From: Picocystis sp. L7
Lineage: Eukaryota; Chlorophyta; Picocystophyceae; Picocystales; Picocystaceae
DNA length: 64,000 bases
Reading direction: 5' to 3'
Assembly: GCA_020975725.1 (NCBI GenBank)
Contig: QXJR01000005.1
Span: 930,001-994,000, forward strand
Both the position numbers and the translations under genes were made by a program. The notes under the pieces are model-generated. The model was not told the DNA's origin and did not search any database. It was given only the letters and a program-made list of their open reading frames with translations. Positions 1 to 12,137 of this stretch are shown in pieces. The stretch's first letter is position 1, and the number at the start of each line of letters is the position of its first letter.

Positions 1-2775
1 ACAATCAAGTAACTGGCATACCTCAATGTGATTGTGTCAATGTAAAAGAATGCATAACATGTATTCAAGCCAAACAGGGAAGAAAACCAATTCCAAAGGG
101 AAACCCTGAAAACAACGCAGATGTGGGCGAACTTCTACATTTGGATCTCATTGGACCAGTTACACCAGCTGGAAAGTCAGGAGAAAAGTATATTCTGACA
201 CTTTTGGATGAGAAAAGCAAGATTGGCTTTGCGAAGCCACTTCGAGAAAAATCACAAGCTTCAAAGGTGATTGAATCCGTTATAAAACTCATGGAAACTT
301 CATCGAAATCCAGAGTAAAGCGGATACGAAGAGATCGAGGAACAGAGTTTGTGAATCAGGAACTTCGTACATTCCTGAAAGAAAAAGGTATTGTGCATGA
401 AACGAGTGCACCATACATCCCGCAACAAAATGGAAATGCAGAACGTTTTAACAGAACGTTGATGGAAAAGGTTCGAGCTATGTTTTTGGATAGTGGTCTA
501 GAAAAGAGATTTTGGCCGTTTGCAGTGGAATATGCAGCTTACGTTCGCAATCGAATACCTTGCAAACCACATGGACATACACCGTTTGAAATGTTATTTG
601 GATCTAAACCTGATCTGAAAAACGTAAGGATTTTTGGACAGAAATGCTTTGTTTTGAAAAACCCTTACGAAACTACGGATAAATTAGATTCCAAAAGCAA
701 ACCTGGTATTTTCTTAGAGATCGAACCTGGGTCCAAAGACACTTGCAAGATTTGGTGCGACGGCAAAGTAGTTTTGTCAAGAAATGTTCATTTTTTGACG
801 CATCAATCTGATGTGGTTGAAGAGCCATCTGTCGAATAGTCAAACAATCAATTAGATGTACTGGCAGATGTTGAAGAGGAGGAGCAATCAGTGGTGGACG
901 CTAATGATGAGGATGAGAATCATACACCATTAACACCAGGTGGAACTGATCGATATCCGAGACGCGAAAGAAGACCGCCTCAAGAATTTTGGCAGGTTCA
1001 TGCATGCATTACAGAACCACTTGATGTGGAGGAGGCGTTAAGTAGTCCTCAGAAAACGGACTGGAAAATTGCCTTGGAAGAAGAAATTGCCAGCCTTTAT
1101 CAACAGGATGTGTTTGAAATAGTGGACAAACACCCGAACTGTAAAGTTCTCCCTAGCAAATGGGTGTTCAAAATTAAGTATGATCAGCAAGGTAACATAC
1201 AACGCTTTAAAGCGAGATTGGTTGCCAAAGGTTTCAAACAGAATGCTGGTATAGATTTCAACGAGACATTTGCTCCTGTTGCTCGACAAAGCACATTACG
1301 AATGCTTCTTACATTGGCAGCAGTGAAAGACTGGGAGGTCGAAAATATTGACATAAAAACAGCATTTCTAAATGGGATATTAGAGGAGGATATTTTCATG
1401 GAAATGCCACCTGGCTTTTGAGTGGAAGGAAAAGTTTGGAAATTGAAAAAGACCTTGTATGGTCTGAAACAAGCACCAAGAGCTTGGCAAACAAAACTGA
1501 CAGAAGTTTTGACTGAACTGCAATTTCATTGCTCCGCCGCAGATCCAAGACTTTATGTGGCAAAAGATATATTTCTTATGGTATATGTGGATGATTTACT
1601 ACTTTGTGGTAAATCTCAAGAGATTGTCCAGAAACTAAAAACATCTTTACTGAACACGTTTGAAGGACGAGATTTAGGGGCAACAGATACTTTTCTTGGT
1701 ATCAAAATCATTCGTGATCGTTTGAAGAAAGAAATTTTTCTTTCACAAGAACAATGTGTTCGAAATATATTGGAACGATTCCGAATGCAAGACTGTCACA
1801 CCGTGACAACTCCAATGGAACCAGGAAGCAAGCTTACAGAAGAAATGGGCTCAGCGGATATTATTTTTTCGTTTCAAGAACTCGTCGGATGCTTAATGTA
1901 CTTGTCTGTGTCGACTCGACTAGACATTGCATTTGCTACTACTACATTAGCAAGGTACATGAAGAATCCGTCTGAAGTACATGTGAATGCTGCTAAACGC
2001 ATTCTGATATATCTTCAAGGAACGCTTAAGGTTGGTCTGGTTCTCGGTAACAAAAATGCAGATGTACTTCATGGTTTTTGCGATGCAAATTATGCAGCCT
2101 GTGAAGTAACCCGACGCAGTACTACAGGATATGTTTTTATGCTTTATGGTAGTTTGATTTCATGGCAGACAAAATTGCAAAAAACAGTTGCTGTTTCAAC
2201 TACGGAGGCAGAGTATATGGCAGCTGCTGCAGCTGCAAAAGAAGCACTTTATCTCAGAAAAGTGTTGCAAGATCTTGGTTTTGGATCACAATGCATTGAG
2301 ATCTATTGTGACAATCAAGCAGCAGTCAATTTAACTAAAAATCCTTTGACAGTTTCTCGCACGAAGCATGTGGACACTGCACACCACTTTGTTCGCAACC
2401 GAGTAAGTCGTGGAGAACTGGACTTTGACTATATTGGGACTGCAAATCAACTGGCAGATTTTCTTACAAAACCACTTGGACCTACCAAGTTATCCACAGT
2501 GTTGAATCAGATTGGACTGATGGAGTCTCAAGCTCGGAGCAGGGGAGAGTGTTGAAGTTACTCCTTTGCTTCATCCTATTGAATGGGGACCCAAGTTCGT
2601 GGTTTCTCTGTGAACCCCGGTCACCATAGACCGTCAAGGACCATATTGGGGTACCCATCCTCTGCGGTGCTTGGTCTACTGCACAGACTACCTAGACTCA
2701 ACTAACCTATGTAATTTAGAGTGAACCAGCCGCCGGAACGAACGCATCTCTCAAGCAACCGCTGTGCTTCTTACA
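1..2775 (+). mobile_element. Ty1/copia element A (right part, broken)
   Basis: This is a copia LTR retrotransposon whose left end lies outside the window. The visible parts, in copia order, are the end of the integrase zinc region (CITCIQAKQ), the integrase core with the QNGNAERFNRT motif, reverse transcriptase (YGLKQAPRAW, YVDDLLLCG) and RNase H (STTEAEYMAAA, DNQAAVNLTK). It ends in a purine-rich tract (AGCAGGGGAGAG) and a 3' LTR. The seen coding part is broken, with about two breaks. It is closely related to copia B, E, F, L and M in this window. It appears to have inserted into the 5' LTR of copia B, because only the tail of that LTR follows. Confidence 0.9.
2550..2775 (+). repeat. 3' LTR of copia A
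   Basis: The LTR starts TGTTGAAG directly after the polypurine tract and ends GCTTCTTACA, giving canonical TG...CA termini. The end is inferred because the next bases (TACTCACCACTC) match the interior of the related LTR at 3606-3900 rather than continuing this one. Confidence 0.65.
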
Positions 2776-2859
2776 TACTCACCACTCATTCTTGCATGTA
2801 ATAGATAACAACGAAGGTGGCAACCCACGAACGTAACAAGACAACTTGTGCTTCTTACT
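2776..2859 (+). repeat. Tail of the 5' LTR of copia B
   Basis: These 84 bases match the last third of the solo LTR at 3606-3900 (ACTCATTCTTGCATGTAAT, GAAGGTGGCAACCCACGAACG) and abut the primer-binding site. The front of this LTR is absent here, as expected if copia A inserted into it and the front lies to the left of the window. Confidence 0.7.
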
Positions 2860-2871
2860 TGGTATCGGAGC
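2860..2871 (+). other. Primer-binding site of copia B
   Basis: TGGTATCGGAGC follows the LTR directly and differs by one base from TGGTATCAGAGC, the well-known plant copia site complementary to the 3' end of initiator methionine tRNA. This would prime minus-strand DNA synthesis. Confidence 0.75.
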
Positions 2872-3605
2872 GCGTGTGAAGCAAACAAAGTGCGAACAAA
2901 CAGAAAAACGTGAAAGAAAGAAAACGCGAAGAAAAACGCAAACTGAAACAAAAAGAAAAAAAAACGAAGAAAAATGGAAGGAACGAATTTTGAGAAACTT
3001 ACCTCCGAAAATTATCCAATTTGGAAGCATAGAATGAAAGCCTTACTGGTTACTAAAGGGATCGGTGAAGCAATTACAAACAAAGATAGTCAGCATTCTG
3101 AACAGGCACTTGCACTCATGTGCTTGTGTGTATGCAATGAGTATGTTGATCTAATGGCCAATGCAGAATCTGCGCAACACGCATGGAGTATGCTGGAAGA
3201 AATTCATGCCGGTCAAACCGAAGCACGCCGTCTCACCTTGCGAAAGGAATTGACAGGACTTATCAAAAAACCGGAAGAAAGCATGATGAGTTTCATCATG
3301 CGTGCAAAACAGATTTGTACCAATTTGCGTGCAATCGATGGATCGGTCACCGATATCCATCTAATTGATGCAATCCTGTCTGGTCTACCGCAAGAATATG
3401 CAAATAAGGTAGAAATGCTTACTAGTTTGAGTGAAACAGATATGCTTAAAATTCAAAACCACTTGTTGCAGGTTGAAAGTGCACTATCCGTGCGAGAAGC
3501 ATCTACTGGACAAGTAGCTTTTGCCACACAAAACAGACGCCCAAAAGTATCGTGCACCTACTGTGGCAGAAGCGGACATACACGAGAAAAATGTTGTTAT
3601 CTCAA

Positions 3606-3900
3606 TGTTGAGGCTGCTCCAGCCCTGGTCCGTGGGAGGTCGAATCCCTTAGGGACCACGACCGAGTTTCGGTCGAGTACCTTCGAGGAGTATGGGGCCC
3701 CTGTGGGTCCTCGAAGGGCGATGCCCATTCCTGCAGTGTTCGATACCGACGAGGAGGGATCCCGGTTTACTGAGAGGTCCTCTGCGGTCGATGAAGCCGC
3801 CATTGAGTGGGGATACTCACCACTCATTCTTGCATGTAATATACAACTACGAAGGTGGCAACCCACGAACGTATCCAAAGGCAACACCCTGCTTCCTACA
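3606..3900 (+). repeat. Solo copia LTR inside gag-pol of copia B
   Basis: A 295-bp LTR (TGTTGAGGCTGC...GCTTCCTACA) is flanked by a perfect 5-bp duplication, CTCAA at 3601-3605 and 3901-3905. It sits between the zinc knuckle and the protease. LTR plus duplication is exactly 300 bases, and one forward frame of the LTR is free of stops, so the surrounding reading frame stays open across it. It is the same LTR family as those at 44842-45135 and 48101-48392. Confidence 0.92.
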
Positions 3901-6900
3901 CTCAATGGTCTGCCACCGCATCTTCAAAAACAACCAAGAACGAATGCAGAGAACGAAGAAAAAGTGGCGCTTGTGTCATACGCACTAGAGTGTGGAAGGG
4001 CAAACATTTTGGAAAACTTGTGGATTGTGGACAGTGGTGCCACAACACATATCTGTGCAAACCGAGAAATGTTTACCTCAGTCATACAAGGTATACCAAC
4101 GCAATCCATATTTGTTGGAAATAGTGAAGTTGTGTTCGCAAAAGAAAGTGGAAATGTGGAATTTGCAGAAAATGTGGAATTGCAGAATGTGCTACTTTGT
4201 CCAGCGTTGAAAGTGAACTTGGTTTCCGTTCCAAAACTTATGGAACATGGATGCAACATATATTTCGAAAACGATGGATGTACAGTTTGGAAAGGAAAGA
4301 AGAAGGTACTCAGTGCCATGCTGAAACATGGACTGTACATTATCAACAGCAGTCATGAACATGTTTTTTCAGCAATGGAGTGGCATAGGAAATTTGCCCA
4401 CTTTGGACAGATGGAAAAATTACCGAATACAGTAGTTGGTCTTCCAAAGCAACTTAAAATGACAACAAGCCAATGTGAAACGTGTATTCAAGCCAAACAA
4501 ACTAAAGCAGCCATTCCTAAACAAAATGCAGAAAACACTGCACAAGTCGGAGAACTTTTGCACATGGACCTCATTGGACCAATTACACCTGCTGGAAAAA
4601 ATGGGGAAAAGTACATCGTAAGTATTTTGGACGAAAAAAGTAAGCTAGGAGTTGCTAAACCCATTTGCTCCAAGTCACAGGCAGCTAATGTTGTTAAAAC
4701 AGTTATCATCTTGCTGCAAAAACAAACAGGAAATGTTGTCAAAGCAATTCGTTCAGATCGTGGAAGGGAATTTATTAACGTAGACCTGCAATCATTTTTG
4801 CAAGAAAACGGTATTCAGCAACAAACAAGTGCACCCTATACTCCACAGCAAAATGGCAATGCAGAACGGTACAATCGAACGTTGTTAGAAAAGGTCCACG
4901 TTGTTTTATTGGATAGTGGTCTTGAAAAAAGTTTCTGGAACTTTGCTATCGAGTATTGTTCCTACCCAAGAAATCGTGTTCCATGCAAGCCACATGAACG
5001 TACGCCTTATCAAGAAGTCTTTGGTGTAAAACCAGATGTTTCTTGCATGCATATATTTGGAGACTTTTGCTACGTGTTAAAGAACCCTTCAGAATCGAGT
5101 GGAAAATTAGATGCAAAGAGCAAACGTGGCTTATTTTTGGGGTACGAGCCAGGTACCAAAGACACGTACCTGATATGGTGTGATGGAAAACTTGTTTTGT
5201 CTAGGAACGTGACATTTCTTGGACTAACTCAAAATAATACTTCAGCACTGGAAAACACTCATAGCAATCTAACTCATCTGCCTGCATTTGCAGAACATTT
5301 CCAAGTACTTCCATTGGACAACGAGGGAATGTGCTTGGAAGGTTTGGTGGAGACCGATGAAGAAGAACCCATTCAAGATATATCTGATTCAGACGAAAAC
5401 AGAACTCAACTTTCAGAGACAAGACGATACCCACTGCGCAATCGCCGTGTTCCTCAGCCCTACTGGTACGCAAACACATGCCTTACAGATCCGATGACAC
5501 TCGAAGAGGCGATTACCAGTGCCCAGCGCGAAGACTGGAAACTGGCTCTCCAAGAAGAAGTAGCCAGTTTGAGTCAACAAAATGTCTTCGACGTTTTTGA
5601 CAAAACACCTGGGATGAAGACACTACCTTGGAAATGGGTATTCAAAGTGAAATATGATCAGGACGGAAACGTGCAACGTTTTAAGGCTCGACTTGTTGCG
5701 AAAGGTTTCAGACAGGTGTCCGGCATTGACTTCAACGAAACCTTTGCGCCAGTGGCGAAACAAAGTACATTACGCCTTCTTTGGACCTTGGCTGCAAAAC
5801 TGGATTGGGAAGTTGAAAACATTGACATAAAAACTGCTTTTTTAAATGGCCATCTCGATGAAGAAATCTTCATGGACATGCCTCCAGGATTTGAAGTGGA
5901 TGGAAAAGTTTGGAAATTAAAGAAGACGTTGTATGGTCTCAAACAGACCCCTCGAGCTTGGCACATCAAACTTACAGAGGTTCTGGATAAGATCGGTTTC
6001 AAATGCTCTACAGCTGATCCAGGTTTGTTCGTGGGAAAGGACATGCTGTTGATGGTTTACGTTGATGATGTACTACTTTGTGGAAATGGCACGAAAGCAG
6101 TAGAAAGTGTCAAACAGTTGTTGTTGACTGCTTTCGAAGGAAGAAATTGAGGGCCCACTGATTACTTTTTGGGAATCAAAATACAACGTGACCGATACAG
6201 ACGAACAGTTTTTCTAAGTCAAGAGAACTACGTGAAAAACATCATAGAGAGGTTCAGAATGACAGATTGTCACACCGTATCAACACCAATGGAACCTGGA
6301 ACCAAGTTGACTTCAGACACTGCGATGACTGCTTCTCACTTCCCTTACCAGGAACTGGTTGGGTGCCTAATGTACTTAGCTGTGTCAACAAGAACTGACA
6401 TTGCCTATGCTACTAATTGCCTGGCCCGCTTTGTCTGTACCCCAAACAACAACCACGTGCATGTTGCTAAACGAGTGCTGAAGTATCTACAAGGAACAAA
6501 ATCTGTTGGAATCTGGCTTGGTGAAAGGTCTCCGAACTTCTTAAAAGGTTACTGCGACGCAAACTATGGTGGCTGTGAGGAAACTAGAAGAAGTACCACT
6601 GGCTACGTATTTACATTTCATGGCAGGTTGATCTCTTGGCAGACAAAGTTGCAGAAAACAGTTGCAGTGTCGACGACAGAGGCAGAATACATGGCCGCAG
6701 CTACGGCAGCAAAAGAAGCTTTGTATTTGAGGAAAATACTCAATGATATTGGATATGGAGCTACGTGTATCACCATTCATTGCGACAATCAGGGTGCTGT
6801 AAACCTGACGAAGAACGCTTTAACAGTATCCCGAACAAAGCATGTTGACATCGCACACCACTTCGTGCGCAACCGCGTCAGTCGGGGCGAGCTCCAATTC

Positions 6901-7023
6901 CAGTATATTCAGACTACTGATCAACAGGCAGACTTCCTGACCAAAGCTCTTGGACCTAGCAAGCTGAACACCGCAATGCAGACACTTGGCTTGTTAGATT
7001 ATGATGCCATGAGCAAGGGCGGG

Positions 7024-7154
7024 TGTTGAAAGTGCTCAAGCCTTGGTCCCTGGGAGGTCGGATACCTACAGGACGATGACCGAGTTTCGGTCGAGTACCT
7101 TCGAGGATAATGGGACCCACTAGGGTCCTCGGAGGTCGATGCCCATTCCTACAG
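7024..7154 (+). repeat. Front of the 3' LTR of copia B
   Basis: The LTR starts TGTTGAAAGTGCTC after the B coding region and follows the 3606-3900 family (CGAGTTTCGGTCGAGTACCT) to about CCCATTCCTACAG. There the sequence switches to the minus-strand gypsy C. Confidence 0.8.
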
Positions 7155-10100
7155 CTCTCTCCCTTTCTGCTGCAGTCATTGGTCGGCGGGAGTTATCCTC
7201 GGCTATCACCCACGCGGCCTGGTTACGGTCGCTGTGTGAGTTCGCGCTGGCCATTAAAGAAGGGCACTTAAGTATAGGGTGCCCCATCCCATCTTTGGGA
7301 ACTGTGGCCCCTGTGTCCAGACAATCCTCCCACAGTAGAGGAATTGCGTTGAACTCGATAGCCGACCCAGTCCTTCCAAGGAGTGAGGTCCAGCAGTATC
7401 GATGCCTAGCCTGCGCGCAATACAGCGAGAGATCATGCAATTCTGGCTCGCCAAACCACTGATTCACTGTCCCGAAATCTTTCTCTAAGTGAGGGGCAAA
7501 AGGTGTACACTCAATCAAGTAATCTGGATTCTTCAGCCGATGTTTAATGGCATCTACTGCTGTGAACAGCTCTCGGACGTCGTGCAGTCCAAGAGGTGGT
7601 GTAGTGGCTGAAGTGTTTGCTCTCGAGAAGGGCTGGCATGGGACTCCCGCAATGATTAAATCAACCTTTGGTAGGCAACGTCGGCTCGTAAGTGCTTTCA
7701 CATCATTCCCATATCTGAATATGTCCTTTCGCGTGAATAGTCCAGGATGTTCCAACCTAACTTGGTGGAACACTCGTAGGATGGCCGATCGGCAGGCCGC
7801 ATCCAACTCCACTGCTATATAGTCGCTCATCAGCGGCGAGTCAACCGGTACTATGAGCCCCAAGGCGCGAAGTACGGTGCCCGTTCCCGCGCACAGATCG
7901 AGAATACAAATCTTTTTCTGATCTACTTTTTCTGAAGTATGCCTGGAGAAGTAGTCGGGTCCACCATTCATGGTGCCAGGTCGGTACTCGACCGTGAAAG
8001 GAGCAAAGTAGCTCAGTTTCTCCGACCATCGCATTTCGCGGGGGCTGAGCTGTTCTGTGGCTTTGGAGGTGAGATACTGGCTAGCCTTGTTGTCCGTAAG
8101 CACTGTAAAAGGCTGACCAAAGAGTAAGTGTCTCCAGTGTTGAAGCGCGTAAATTATCGCGCAAGTCTCCTTCTCCGCTGGATGGTAATTAAGTTGAGCG
8201 CTGTTGAATTTCTTGGACCAGTACTCAACTGGGCGCCACTCGTCATTCTCATACTGTTGCATGAGTGCTGCTCCCATACCCGTGTCCGACGCATCAGTCT
8301 CTACGCGTATGGGCAAGTCGTTGTTAAATAGGCGTAGGACAGGAGCTGACGTCAAAGCCTGGACCAAATCCTGGAATGCCTTCTCCTGTGGGGGTTTCCA
8401 GTACCTCTGAAAGTCATACTTGCACGCAGCCTGATTAAGGTCAGTAAGGGGGGCTGCCATGTCGGTGTACTGGGGTACGAACCGCATGTAGAACTGACAC
8501 AGGCCTAGGAAGGCCATGTTTTCTCGTTGCATTGTGGGAGGAGGGAAGTTCTTGATCTTCTGGACCAAATGATCGGTACAAGTCATCTCTCCCTCTTTGA
8601 TGCGGTAACCGACCCACTCGAGCGTGCTCTGAAAGAACGCACACTTTGACCGTTTCAAGCGGATGTCCTCCCTGGAGCAGACTTCGAAGAATTGCTCCAG
8701 TTGTTGGAAGTGCTTGTCTTTGGTTTCTGAATGGACCAAAACATCATCCATGTAAACCTTTAGGAACATCATATGTCCAATAATCCTGTTCATCATTCGT
8801 TGAAACATTGCGGGCGCGTTCGCCACGCCCATGGGCATTACCTTCCAAACATAACTCCCAAAAGGAGTTACCACTGCTGTTTTCTGAATATCTTCCTTGC
8901 TCATGGGCACCTGGTGGAAGCCGTCCAGGGCATCCATCGACGAAAAATACCTGGCTCCTTGCAGGTTGTTCAAATAGTCGTCGATACGTGGTAAGGGGTA
9001 ACGGTCCTTCACCGTCACATTGTTTAAGAAGCGGTAGTCAAAAACTACCCTCCAGCCTCCATCCTTTTTCGGTACCAAGATAACTGGGGCACCCCAACTA
9101 GACCCAGCACATAGGTCCATCTTGCCTTCATCGACGTACTGAGCAATCAATTCCCGTAAGGCAGTCTGCTGAGTTGGGGACAAGCGATAATAGTTTCTGT
9201 ATTGAGGATGCGCCTCCGGCGTTAGTTGAATTGAGAAGGACTCCCCAGGAACTCGCTCAGGTGGCGGCCCCTTCCTTGGTTCAAAGACGTGAGCGTAACG
9301 ATGCTCCAATAGGTGATCCAGCCGCTGTTGCTCCGATGGGTCAAGTCCCCAAGCATCGGTACCCTTTGACCTCATCTTCGTCAGGTCCAGTTCCTCTTCG
9401 GTCAGTTCGTAGGCTGTGTCCAGTGGTTGTATCATGAGGAATAGGCATCCTGGTTGTTGTACGGCTTGACGCACCTCTGATCGCGGTACGATTAGGTCAA
9501 GTTTACGTTGGGAGATAAAGTTTCGATCTCCGTGGACTGAATGAACACGGTCCTCTGCATCGCGCAATTTCATCCGATGATTCGGCCAGTGTAAGCTGAC
9601 TATGTGGGCAGCACAAAAGCTTGCTCCTAGGATACAATCAAAGGTACCCAAGGGTGCAACTCCAAAGTGTAAGGTTGTCTTGAAGCCATCCATGGTTATC
9701 GTGGCTTTAATGACCGGGGCTCGGTGTACGTCCTCGCCAACGGCCACGCTGAAATCAAAGTAATTTTCGGTCGTCTTCCAGGTGTATCCGTCTGGATCTT
9801 CTTTTTGTAGTTTTCTAAATAAGTCATCGCTAATAAAACAGTAGCTAGCCAATGTATCTAAGTAGGCCTGGGTCAATATTTTTTTGTTTTGTCCAAAGTA
9901 TGTAGTAGCAGCCAAGAACTCCTGGCGTGGCACCGTGCGTTTGCTGGGCCTCAAGTAAACGATGCCCAAGTCATCGCTATTTGGGAGGGTTGTAGTTCCT
10001 GCTCCCGGCTCCATCCCGGCACTGTCGAGGACACCGGGATGGAGCGCCTTCAGTTTTTTGATGCATTGACTGTGCTCTTTGCTTTACACTCGCGCTGGTC

Positions 10101-12069
10101 ATGACCATAGCGGAAGCACCTCATGCAAAGAGAATTCTGTAGGCATATCGCTTTCTCTTCAGCTGCAAGCGTCGCTCCTAGAGCCTTGTCTTGGAGGCTG
10201 AGTTGGGCAACCTTGACCGTCTCTTGCATTTCTGGGGTAAGGTCAAAGTAAGATTTGTGCCGGCGTTTGGATGTAGGATTGTCCAGTCCTAGAGTGTTTG
10301 GCATGGCTGAAACTGATGTTACCACCTTGTTGGGGAAGTCGTTGCTCCTTCGCTCGGCGTGTCCCCAACTTCTGCCCGTCGGGGGTCTCGTTGGACGCTC
10401 GATTGTCTTTTCCAAACGCATAATAGTAGCAGCCATCTCCCAAGGTCCCTTTGGGGGATCTTGTTTGAGGTCGACCACGATGAGGCTGAGATGTTTCTCC
10501 AAAGCGCTTGAAAGATCGCGCGGTAGGCCAACTCGTAAGCGGTTGGCGATGTCAGATTTGCCCACATGCTCACAAGTGGGATCCGTAGACATGTTGATGA
10601 CAAAGCTCGGGGTCGTCAACCGGTTGAGGAACTCAATAATTGTTTCCCCAACTCTCATCCTTGCTCTATGAAATTCCCCCCATGCGTCGGGGCCCGGGTC
10701 ACGACGCTGGAAGGTGTCCTTCAAGGATTGGAAAAGTTGATGCACGTTCTTGATGTTTTCCTTGTTTTCCATTATGGTATTATCAATTAGGATCCGCGCG
10801 GTACCTCCGAGAGTTTGAAGTGCAAGCACAAGCTGCTGAGCTTCATCTTTGGCATAGCATTGGGACCAACAACTAACCTCGCGATACCAATGCATCAACG
10901 CATATGGATTTCCCACTAGCTCATTTCCAGAAAGTTCTTTCGGCCTCCGTAAAGACACTCCTTGGAGTGACCTTGCATCTCCCAAGGATTCATAGAGGCT
11001 AGTAAGTTCTTGAAGTCCTCCTTCTTGCTGATTTCCTTGTTCTTCACTTCCATCCACCGGACTTTGCGTGGGGAGGCCACTCTCTTGGAGTTGACGCAAC
11101 CTCGCCAATTCCTCTCTTGCCTCTTCCAATTCTTGAGTCACTCTTTGTCTTGATTCTTCAGACCCTCGATGGGCTAACATGGCTTGTTGAAGTTCTTGCT
11201 CCAAGCGGCGAACTCTATCTTGACGAGTCACGGGAGTTTGTCCTCCCCTTCCGTTGTCCTCCATGATCGAGGTCTGCAGGTGAACTTCAAGGACGTCCTG
11301 TGACCAGAAGACGCAGATTCAGGACTTGATGTATCGAATAAACTTGTAGATCTCAATCTCAGCTTTTGAACGGTATATTGTATGGCTCGTGTTTCCTTGT
11401 GACGGTTGCACAATGGTGCTTTTACGGCTGCTGGCCCTATTCTTCTTCCTTGAGAATCGGTACGTCGTGCGGAAAGGAAACCCGCGTCGGCTCAAAGGCG
11501 CGTGAGGAAAAGAGCGCGCAAAGGCTTCGACTCTATTGCGCAAGCATCCGTGGAATGAGCAAGGCAAAGGCTCACGTCCGAAGCGCAATCCCACACGGTG
11601 TTGCTACGCTCCTTTTCTCTTGAGGGAACGACGAGTGGACGTCTTTTTTCTCTCAAAGCAAAGTGATTCTGATGTATTACGAAGCCATGATGGCATAGGT
11701 ATTGCCCCTTGAATGGGCACGACAGCCTGGCGCCCCACTCGCATGCACCCTGGTCACGTGAGGGGTCGCCAGGTGAAAACTGCTCCCCAGGCAGGGACCG
11801 CACCGATGGGGAGCTTGTTTCCCTGGGGTTACGCCCCACAGGCGCGTGCCGAGGACCCTGATTCCGGGGCAGAATCTCTACTTCGCCCCGGAATGGTCTT
11901 CGACCATTCCTTGCCCTATCAGGATAAGGGGCACTCCTGTGCCTGTTTGGGGTCACTTTAGGTCCATAAAAAGGGGGGTGGTCTCTAGTGACCCTACTTG
12001 GATACTCCTACTTGGTCTGGTTCGAATCGGGACTCGATGGGTGCCCCGAGATAGTAAAGGCATGCAACA
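7155..12069 (-). mobile_element. Ty3/gypsy element C with DNA methyltransferase
   Basis: On the minus strand this copy shows a 5' LTR (11534-12069), gag (about 10.05-11.26 kb) and pol with protease, reverse transcriptase (VYMDDVLVHS), RNase H and a C5-methyltransferase domain (ILDLCAGTG, GVPCQPFSRAN). It ends at the copia junction before any integrase or 3' LTR. It is almost identical to 49113-54027 of gypsy G in inverted orientation; the two 5' LTRs differ at about two sites. It is incomplete as an element. Its outer LTR end touches GCAT of a D-family LTR, which is half of the target duplication whose other half lies beside G. Confidence 0.93.
11534..12069 (-). repeat. 5' LTR of gypsy C
   Basis: This 536-bp LTR reads TGTTGCATGCC...GCGCAATA on the minus strand and is nearly identical to the 5' LTR of gypsy G. 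It ends in TA instead of CA. Confidence 0.9.
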
Positions 12070-12073
12070 GCAT
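12070..12073. other. Half of the gypsy G/C target-site duplication (GCAT)
   Basis: GCAT directly outside the 5' LTR of C pairs with ATGC at 56695-56698 directly outside the 3' LTR of G. In the uninterrupted D LTR at about 19933 the site reads CCCTTGGCATCTTGG, with GCAT once. Confidence 0.8.
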
Positions 12074-12137
12074 CTTGGCCGCCTTGAGGCCCAAAACGTG
12101 TGTGAATTGGCAGTGTCTCCACGGACGCTGTGCAATA
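12070..12137 (+). repeat. Tail of the 5' LTR of gypsy D
   Basis: This 68-bp piece (GCATCTTGGCCGCC...CTGTGCAATA) matches the end of the D 3' LTR at about 19933-20000. It is cut off on the left by the outer end of gypsy C. Confidence 0.88.

Larger units (their letters stand above)
2776..7154 (+). mobile_element. Ty1/copia element B (broken, holds a solo LTR)
   Basis: This copia element has the tail of a 5' LTR, a primer-binding site, a gag-pol region from about 2974 to 7030 and the first part of a 3' LTR. Gag carries a zinc knuckle (CTYCGRSGHTREKC). Pol has a protease (DSGATTHIC), an integrase (YTPQQNGNAERYNRT), reverse transcriptase (YVDDVLLCG) and RNase H with DNQGAVNLTKN. It is broken, with about one break besides the inserted solo LTR at 3606-3900. 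Its 3' LTR stops at the junction with gypsy C. It is moderately young judging from the long open stretches. Confidence 0.9.
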
